A stretch of 19,625 nucleotides of DNA. Origin: Flavobacteriaceae bacterium UBA4439 (GTDB lineage: Bacteria > Bacteroidota > Bacteroidia > Flavobacteriales > Flavobacteriaceae). Below, in pieces: positions 14,959 to 19,625 of this stretch (within the stretch, counting starts at the first letter, position 1; each line of letters begins with the position of its first letter). The notes beneath the pieces are model-generated. The model had not been told where the DNA came from and searched no databases. It saw nothing but the letters and a program-made list of their open reading frames with translations. The position numbers and the translations under genes were made by a program. The stretch covers positions 20,546-40,170 of the forward strand of contig DGPN01000061.1 of the NCBI GenBank assembly GCA_002390455.1. Direction: 5' to 3'.

Positions 14959-15720
14959 GTGCCGCAAAATTTCAAAAAATCCCCGCCCAAGGTTGGGGCC
15001 AGTTCTCCAGAAGGGATTCGTTTAAACAAATTCCTTTCCAATGCGGGCATTTGTTCGCGTCGTGAGGCTGATCAATACATCGCCATGGGCTTGGTGAGTG
15101 TCAACGGTAAGGTGGTCACCGAAATGGGCTTTCGAGTCAAAAGCACAGATCAAGTCCGCTATGACGATCAAAAAGTAAACAGCAGTCCACCCGTATATCT
15201 TTTGATGAACAAACCCAAGGGTTTTGTGGCGACCACTCAGGGTGGTAATATCAAGAAGTCTGTGCAGGAACTTATTCGCAGTTCCCATTCCGAAAAGGTT
15301 CCCCATGTAGGGGATATGGGGCGAACGGTAACCGGTTTGCTGTTGATGACCAATGACGAAAAATTACGACAAAAACTGGCCGACCCAAAGTCGCGCTTTC
15401 CTACCATTTACCAAGTGATTCTCGAACAAAATGTACAAACCGAAGACCTCGATGCGCTGACCAAAGGCATTCGAATTCGGGATAAAGTTTACAAAGTGAA
15501 ATCTGCGGCCTATATCTTAGGGGGTACCAAAAAGGAAATTGGTATCGAAGCCTCCAACCTCTCCCCGGGATTGCTCAAAAAAATTCTGGAACAAAGATCC
15601 CTAAAGACTCAGTCAATGGATAGGGTGTTACTGGCAGGATTGACCAAAAAAGACCTGCCCAGAGGTCGGTGGCGGTCTCTAACCGATAAGGAAATTCAAT
15701 TCCTCAACATGATCTCCTGA
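14959..15720 (+). CDS. Degenerate RsuA/RluB-family pseudouridine synthase homologue
   Basis: A 253-residue protein starting at GTG 14959. An S4 RNA-binding domain is well kept (IRLNKFLSNAGICSRREADQYI, from residue 20), and the fold around LLMNKPKGFVATT is recognisable. The catalytic loop normally reading GRLD is GDMG (118-121), so the essential Asp is Gly121; the basic motif usually GRNRxVRR is replaced by LSPGLLKKI (201-209). The C-terminal DRVLLAGLTKKDLPRGRWR is conserved. The frame is intact and of full length, so the protein is probably made but catalytically inactive as a pseudouridine synthase. It ends the mevalonate operon. Confidence 0.85.
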   Translation: MPQNFKKSPPKVGASSPEGIRLNKFLSNAGICSRREADQYIAMGLVSVNGKVVTEMGFRVKSTDQVRYDDQKVNSSPPVYLLMNKPKGFVATTQGGNIKKSVQELIRSSHSEKVPHVGDMGRTVTGLLLMTNDEKLRQKLADPKSRFPTIYQVILEQNVQTEDLDALTKGIRIRDKVYKVKSAAYILGGTKKEIGIEASNLSPGLLKKILEQRSLKTQSMDRVLLAGLTKKDLPRGRWRSLTDKEIQFLNMIS

Positions 15721-15751
15721 TCTTTTAGTAACTCTCTTTTTTTTTCGTAAA

Positions 15752-15779
15752 TTGTATTATCCCTCATCCTATATCTTTA
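15752..15779 (+). promoter_or_regulatory. Weak promoter before the small split membrane frame
   Basis: TTG at 15752-15754, a 17-base spacer and TATCTTTA at 15772-15779 (one base off TAnnTTTG). It would start transcription about 35 bases before the ATG at 15819. Confidence 0.3.
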
Positions 15780-15818
15780 GTCCATTCTCAATGTCCTATA
15801 GTTCTTAAATACCTGCTT

Positions 15819-15997
15819 ATGATTTATATTTTAGCTTTTTTATTTTTATTTGTTTGTTGATTGGAATTAGGATTCTCAATGAGTTCAGAGATGGCTTTGA
15901 TTGGTTTTCTGGTTCTCTATATTTCATTATTTTTTTGGTATGCTGTGGGCTGGTTTACCTAATGACTTTTGGAGTTTATTATGCCATCATCGAATAA
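15819..15997 (+). pseudogene. Small two-helix membrane protein split by a frame change
   Basis: From ATG 15819 the frame reads MIYILAFLFLFVC and stops at 15858. The -1 frame is open from 15809 to the stop at 15995 and encodes a coherent stretch (LLIGIRILNEFRDGFDWF, then a second hydrophobic helix ending YYAIIE) but has no ATG at its start. The two join at 15836-15842, T TTT TTA, exactly in phase for a -1 slip, giving about 59 residues with two transmembrane helices. Explanations are a homopolymer indel (mutation or sequencing error) or programmed frameshifting. No family is recognised. It fills the otherwise gene-free 15721-16028 gap. Confidence 0.45.
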
Positions 15998-16028
15998 ACG
16001 CTATTTTTCTTGAAGGAATTTTCTTACC

Positions 16029-16724
16029 CTAAGGCCATTGGTTGAGTTGCCAGTCGAAGGGCAGGAAACTGATTTTGGTGCTTTGGTCCACATCCTTGCA
16101 TGCGTACTTATTTAGAAATGCTATCTTTTGCTCTAGCGGACCAAAACTCTTAAAGTACCATAGAAAGATACGCGACAAATGGATTTTGTCTTTTTGGCAT
16201 TTGTTTTTTGATTCGTCGTTTAGGAACTTGATGGTGGCCACTTGGAGTTGTTCCTCCAGGGTATTGCTGCGATAGGGCTGTTTTGACAAGACAGGACTAC
16301 CAACTGCCGCTCGGTGCAAGGCAAACAGTATGCGGGGATCTTCCATTTTCAGGAGTAGCCTTTCAATGGCTTTTAAGCTCAGTACCTGATTTCCCAATTG
16401 GAAAACTTTGGTTTCCCAAGGGTCATCGATTTCCTGAATACTTTCCAAGGGATGGTGTTGCAATACCAGTGCGATAGTGGCCGCATTGTAAACGTTGATC
16501 CAGTAGGCCTTACGGTCGGCGGGAGTCCAATAGGCCTGTGGGGGATGATCCTCTAGGGCCTTGAGGTAAGAACTCAAGGCATGGGATTCTTTCTTCCAAT
16601 CGCTGTAATTGATCATCCCGGTAGAAGAGACATGACGGTCCAATAGATCTTCCCATCGCTGGTGGATATTCCGCTGGGTCAAATTTGCCCATAAAAACAG
16701 GAGGATCATAGCTCTTAATAACAT
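16029..16724 (-). CDS. DUF547 protein, secreted
   Basis: A 231-residue protein of the DUF547 family, function unknown. A short hydrophobic N-terminus (residues 4-14) suggests Sec export. Family landmarks: GMINYSDWK, the YWINVYNAATIALVLQ core (about 74-89), FQLGNQVLSLKAIE, the LHRAAVGSPVL segment, and LEEQLQVATIKFLND. Conserved Cys, His and Asn in this fold hint at a papain-like enzyme ancestry, but this is inference, and this copy has Ala where a Cys is often seen near LHRAAVGSP. It lies downstream of the thioredoxin-like gene on the same strand, 148 bases away. Confidence 0.82.
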   Translation of the reverse strand: MLLRAMILLFLWANLTQRNIHQRWEDLLDRHVSSTGMINYSDWKKESHALSSYLKALEDHPPQAYWTPADRKAYWINVYNAATIALVLQHHPLESIQEIDDPWETKVFQLGNQVLSLKAIERLLLKMEDPRILFALHRAAVGSPVLSKQPYRSNTLEEQLQVATIKFLNDESKNKCQKDKIHLSRIFLWYFKSFGPLEQKIAFLNKYACKDVDQSTKISFLPFDWQLNQWP

Positions 16725-16841
16725 CCTTCAAAATAGTGATTTTAGAATTTATTTCTTTATAAGATAAATAAATATAGTAAGCATTTATTATGCTTCCAAA
16801 AAAACCCCCAGTATCAAACCCACACCAATCAATACCGAGGG

Positions 16842-16862
16842 AAACACCCAATGGTGTTTTTT
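16842..16862. terminator. Hairpin AAACACC-CAAT-GGTGTTT with T-run on the plus strand
   Basis: A 7-bp stem with a four-base loop followed by three further Ts on the plus strand, which looks like a weak intrinsic terminator. However both flanking genes run on the minus strand, and there the hairpin has no T-tract. It may instead be fortuitous within the alternate-frame continuation of the thioredoxin-like gene. Confidence 0.25.
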
Positions 16863-16872
16863 AACTGACGGA

Positions 16873-17346
16873 TCAGTTGGAATCAGATTTGTTTTTTAGC
16901 AGCCACAAATCCATTTGGCCGACATTTTCGGCTTTGAAGCGCAGTTTCAGATTGTGACTCAGCACATAAAGGGTAGGAACTGCATGAATATCGGCCGCAA
17001 TGACCCAAGGGCTGTCCCACGACTTGCCATCACAGTAGAGCGGCCAAGGGGGAATGCCAAAGTTTTGTTTGAGGTCTTGGGGATCGCTGTCCAAAGCCAT
17101 ATAAACGATAGGAAAGCCCCATTCTTTCCATCTTTCATGGCGGATTTTTAAATGGCCTTGTGCTTTTTTGCAAGCTGGACAACTGCTGTCTCCATAAACC
17201 AAAATCACTCCTTTATCAGAATGATCTTTGAGATGCGTGCCGTCGGGAAATTCAAAATTGGGGAAAACAAACTCAGGAGCCTTTTGAGCCAAAACACTAA
17301 AACATAATAATAACAGTATTGTAGTTTGGGAGGGGAGGTGGGGCAT
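16873..17346 (-). CDS. Secreted thioredoxin-like protein (TlpA/ResA type)
   Basis: A 157-residue protein with a signal peptide (hydrophobic TILLLLCFSVLA, residues 9-20) and a thioredoxin fold. The redox motif is CPAC (C56-C59) in YGDSSCPACKK, and the cis-proline is P124 in HAVPTLYVL. It should act outside the cytoplasm as a thiol-disulfide reductase or oxidase, as TlpA/ResA relatives do. The extra Cys105 in PLYCDGKSW is unusual. It is upstream of the DUF547 gene on the same strand. A 3' alternate frame could add a membrane anchor (see findings). Partner and direction of electron flow are unknown. Confidence 0.85.
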   Translation of the reverse strand: MPHLPSQTTILLLLCFSVLAQKAPEFVFPNFEFPDGTHLKDHSDKGVILVYGDSSCPACKKAQGHLKIRHERWKEWGFPIVYMALDSDPQDLKQNFGIPPWPLYCDGKSWDSPWVIAADIHAVPTLYVLSHNLKLRFKAENVGQMDLWLLKNKSDSN

Positions 17347-17712
17347 TACTTGTATTTAAAAATTGAATTTAGCAAATTTTGATGAAAATGAACTACACAA
17401 TAGGATGATTTTTTTTTGCGAACTACAAAGTCGAGAGGCATTAAAGTAATAAGTTCACTATGGCCAGCAGACGACCCCTATGGTTCGCTCCAGCTTCAAG
17501 CTCGCACTGAATTACACTTTTTATGTGGACACACCTGCTTAATGACACATGCGTAAAACTTGCGCCAGCGCGAGGGAAAATTTATTTTGTTAATCTCATT
17601 TCCGCCCTTAGTTCTTGAGTATGTTGAAGCTGTCGGTCTGAATCTTTATTGTATTAATCAGAGAAATTAATTGCTAAAATTGCCACATCTGTTAAAGTCA
17701 AAATGCTCTCAT
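17347..17712. other. Gene-free stretch with a GC-richer structured core
   Basis: No convincing gene is seen. The outer parts are AT-rich; about 17450-17580 is more GC-rich and holds several short symmetric elements: CTATGG repeated at 17458 and 17478, AGCTTCAAGCT at 17492-17502, and a strong hairpin at 17559-17574. Short minus-strand frames between about 17600 and 17720 look like decayed coding sequence but are too short to call. No transposase, integrase, tRNA or recognisable att site was found. Confidence 0.5.
17555..17574 (-). terminator. Possible intrinsic terminator for the right-hand minus-strand genes
   Basis: On the minus strand, CTCGCG-CTGG-CGCAAG forms a 6-bp GC-rich stem (one G-U pair) followed by TTTT. 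The T-run is short, so the call is tentative. Confidence 0.35.
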
Positions 17713-17907
17713 TTATAGCGGAGAGAGGTTGGAAACCATTTCTTCAAAACTTGAATTATAAGAATTAGAAGTTAAATTATAGGGGCTAAAGTTCGGAAAA
17801 GTGTAAACTTGCTCTGCTGTTATTGATTTAGGGTGTTGTAATTGTTCAAAGTCCGTATTTTGGTCGTTAAAATTAAGATTGAAGTCTATTGCAGTATTAA
17901 GAACCAC
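17713..17907 (-). CDS. Unknown 64-residue protein
   Basis: A short frame beginning with GTG at 17907 and overlapping the end of the upstream discoidin-like frame by 11 bases. The product starts TAIDFNLNFNDQN a few residues in, is rich in Asn, Ser, Phe and Tyr, has no hydrophobic helix and no Cys, and ends NLSPL. Composition matches its AT-rich upstream neighbour, which suggests a common origin and perhaps translational coupling. It might instead be a displaced C-terminal part of that neighbour after a frameshift. No family is recognised. Confidence 0.4.
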   Translation of the reverse strand: MVLNTAIDFNLNFNDQNTDFEQLQHPKSITAEQVYTFPNFSPYNLTSNSYNSSFEEMVSNLSPL

Positions 17908-18544
17908 CCGAAGAACTTGAATAAATTTCTCCATTCGCATCTTTGTAATATAGTCCGTCAATAAATAGGGTTGGTGTTTCATAGGAAACATTCCACTCAA
18001 TTTCCACAAATGTGATAAACTCATTGCTTCCCCTGCGTCCGATGAGCTTAAATCCAGAATAAAACAAAGCTGTTGGCTGTGTGCTTAATTCTAAAGTGAT
18101 TATTTGAGCGGTTGAATAGGTTGGCGTGAATTGTTGTAATTCGTACCAATACCCATTTCTAAATCCTTGAACAATATAGGTGTTAGGTCTTTGGGCTGCA
18201 TTTACCCCCGTTCTATGCCAGATTTGAACAGAGTTTAATTTATAAATCTCTTCATTTGTGCTTATTGAGGAATAAGCGTCTGCGTTTTGAACATAAATGT
18301 AATTGTTAGTGTCTTTATTCCCATCGTAAGGAGCGTGTCCTCCCATTGAGCTATGGGTGTTACCTGCTCCTGAATTTGAGCCATAGGTAAATGTTTCGTC
18401 TGGAAACCCAACAGGGTTTAAAATTCCTTCTCCTAATAAAATAGTTTGAATGTCTTGATTATTTATAAGTTCAAATTTTTGACTGGGTGAAAGATCATCA
18501 AGCTCGGATTGAGTACTGATAATTGGCTCCTTCTTTATTTTCAA
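17897..18544 (-). CDS. Discoidin-like jelly-roll protein, probably 5'-truncated
   Basis: An open frame of up to 215 residues; the only early start is a TTG at 18544 lying inside the response-regulator gene, and the first ATG is about 65 residues in, so it is likely the 3' part of a longer gene. Residues about 100-185 resemble a discoidin (F5/8 type C, CBM32-like) domain: LNSVQIWHRTG, VQGFRNGYWYELQQF and YSGFKLIGRRGSNEFITFVEIEW. A GLYYKDANGEIYSS tail ends in SSSSGGS. Such domains bind sugars on cell surfaces; phage tail proteins can have similar ends. No signal peptide is visible. Fold assignment is moderate, function unknown. Confidence 0.45.
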   Translation of the reverse strand: MKIKKEPIISTQSELDDLSPSQKFELINNQDIQTILLGEGILNPVGFPDETFTYGSNSGAGNTHSSMGGHAPYDGNKDTNNYIYVQNADAYSSISTNEEIYKLNSVQIWHRTGVNAAQRPNTYIVQGFRNGYWYELQQFTPTYSTAQIITLELSTQPTALFYSGFKLIGRRGSNEFITFVEIEWNVSYETPTLFIDGLYYKDANGEIYSSSSGGS

Positions 18545-18902
18545 GTCTGTCCATTACCCGCTCTACAGCCTTAATCAGTGATTGAATTTGAATGGGCTTG
18601 AGGATGTAATCAATGGTGTTGTATTTGAAACTGTCGATGGCATACATATCATAGGCTGTTACAAAAATGATAAAAGGCTGATTCTCTAACTTTTTGAGGA
18701 TATCAAAGGCTGTGTTGTCATCCAATACAATGTCCAGAAACAGTAGGTCATAGTTGTTTTTCTGGATCATTTCAACAGCGGTTTCATAGTCGTTGGCAAC
18801 CTCGATTTTACTTATGGTGGGGCAATATTGCTCAATAAAGTGTTTGAGCAGGTCTGAATTGTCTATTTCGTCATCAACAATCAGTACTTCAATTTTTCTC
18901 AT
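18498..18902 (-). pseudogene. Response regulator truncated after its receiver domain (LytTR type expected)
   Basis: A 134-residue product with a complete receiver: D10/D11 (VLIVDDE), phospho-acceptor D57 (LLFLDIVLDD), Thr in FVTAYD and Lys in YILKPI. After RVMDRLENKEG the frame runs into unrelated sequence (NYQYSIRA) and stops. Regulators paired with LytS-type kinases normally continue with a LytTR DNA-binding domain of about 100 residues, which is missing here and not found elsewhere in the window. The start overlaps the kinase stop by 14 bases, so it is translationally coupled. It may still act as a phosphate sink. Confidence 0.75.
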
Positions 18903-19625
18903 GAATTAAGGGTTGTAAAGTCGATTTGGGTTTTATTTTTTTCATAATGGAATAGGGAACATATAAGGTTGCGCGCGTTCCTGAATTTACCCCTTCAACA
19001 TCCAGGTTCTCTGCATGAAAAGTGATTCGCTCAAGTTGATTGGTGTTTAAAATTTCCAATCGCTCGTTTAAAATTTTGTTTCCCAGTGATTTATGAAGGG
19101 ATTTGATGTTCTTTTTTTGCTTTTTGGAATGTTCCAGCCCAATGCCATTGTCCTCCACGACAAAGCTCAATCCATTATGTTTCTTTTTCACACTAATGAC
19201 CAAGATTCCCTTGTTTTTGGAGGGAACTATTCCATGCAGAATGGCATTTTCCACAATAGGTTGAATCAAAAGCGGGGGGATATAGATGTTGGAGGTTTCT
19301 ATATCGATGTTAATGTCGAAACAATAGTCCATTCGATTGTTTAGGCGGATGCGTTGAAGTTCGATATAACTCTTCAAATAACTGACCTCTTCGCCCAGAT
19401 TGATGGCTTCCTTTTTGCTAAGATCTAATGTCAATCTTAGCAAATTGGATAAATGTCCCATATAGCGATTCACTTCTTGTTCCGATTTCAGAATCAAAGC
19501 ACTCTGAAGACCATTTAAAACATTGAAAATAAAATGAGGATTCATTTGGGCCTGAAGTGATCGGGCTTCCAGTAAAGCAATTTGCTCTTTGTAAGATTTA
19601 TGGGTGTACTTTCTTTGGAAGAAAC
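18889..19625 (-). CDS. LytS-type sensor histidine kinase, 5'-partial
   Basis: The C-terminal kinase core of a LytS/YehU-like sensor; the frame is open to the window edge, so the sensor and membrane part lie outside. Seen: LLEARSLQAQMNPHFIFNVLNGLQS with the phospho-acceptor His in NPHFIFN, IYIPPLLIQPIVENAILHGI (N-box) and VVEDNGIGL (G-box), followed by LGNKILNERLEIL. These kinases phosphorylate LytTR-type regulators. The stop overlaps the start of the adjacent truncated regulator by 14 bases. The partner's missing output domain means this pathway may be broken. Confidence 0.93.
   Translation of the reverse strand, partial: FFQRKYTHKSYKEQIALLEARSLQAQMNPHFIFNVLNGLQSALILKSEQEVNRYMGHLSNLLRLTLDLSKKEAINLGEEVSYLKSYIELQRIRLNNRMDYCFDINIDIETSNIYIPPLLIQPIVENAILHGIVPSKNKGILVISVKKKHNGLSFVVEDNGIGLEHSKKQKKNIKSLHKSLGNKILNERLEILNTNQLERITFHAENLDVEGVNSGTRATLYVPYSIMKKIKPKSTLQPLIHEKN

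Noticed and set aside
16510..16851. A 113-residue minus-strand frame starting upstream of the DUF547 gene
   Set aside because: Most of it overlaps the DUF547 gene in another frame and its product has no coherent domain.
17440..17580. Integron attC site or tRNA
   Set aside because: No matching core-site pair and no cloverleaf could be made from the hairpins seen.

Overview
This window looks like a chromosomal segment of a marine-type member of the Flavobacteriaceae (phylum Bacteroidota). The evidence is a type IX secretion (T9SS) type A sorting domain, a DUF4296 lipoprotein beside dihydroorotase, a bacterial mevalonate-pathway operon with a UbiA prenyltransferase, a LytS-type histidine kinase, and several promoters matching the Bacteroidota consensus TTTG-N16..20-TAnnTTTG with no obvious need for Shine-Dalgarno sites. 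Species cannot be named from the sequence alone.

Layout. Bases 1-1457 hold the 3' part of dihydroorotase (pyrC) and an overlapping DUF4296 lipoprotein. An NAD-dependent epimerase (minus strand) and tyrS (plus strand) diverge from about 2.5 kb. tyrS converges on a LuxE-like acyl-activating protein, and the two stop codons share one CTAG. A very short secreted protein, little more than a signal peptide plus a T9SS sorting domain, lies upstream of the LuxE-like gene on the same strand. Divergent from it is a PhoB/PhoR-like two-component pair, with a perfect 15-base dyad directly against the regulator start codon. trmB and an alkyltransferase-like DNA repair protein (active-site Cys replaced by Ala) follow. 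Next comes a tight four-gene Fe-S unit: Mrp/ApbC carrier, NifU-like protein, ferredoxin-NADP reductase and an adrenodoxin-type ferredoxin.

Two minus-strand membrane genes (an unknown four-helix protein and TspO/MBR) precede the isoprenoid operon: mvaD, a GHMP (mevalonate-type) kinase, a UbiA prenyltransferase and a pseudouridine-synthase homologue. The last has lost the catalytic Asp motif and the conserved C-terminal basic motif, so it is probably not a working synthase.

From about 15.7 kb to the end the window changes character. It holds a small two-helix membrane frame interrupted at a T TTT TTA slip site, a DUF547 protein, and a thioredoxin-like protein with a possible lost membrane anchor in another frame. 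A structured stretch without genes follows, then AT-rich reading frames including a discoidin-like jelly-roll protein that runs directly into a response regulator lacking its output domain. The regulator is coupled to a LytS-type kinase that runs off the right edge. This right-hand portion looks like a rearranged or foreign junction inside a LytS/LytTR-type locus.

No rRNA, tRNA, CRISPR array, transposase or integrase was recognised.
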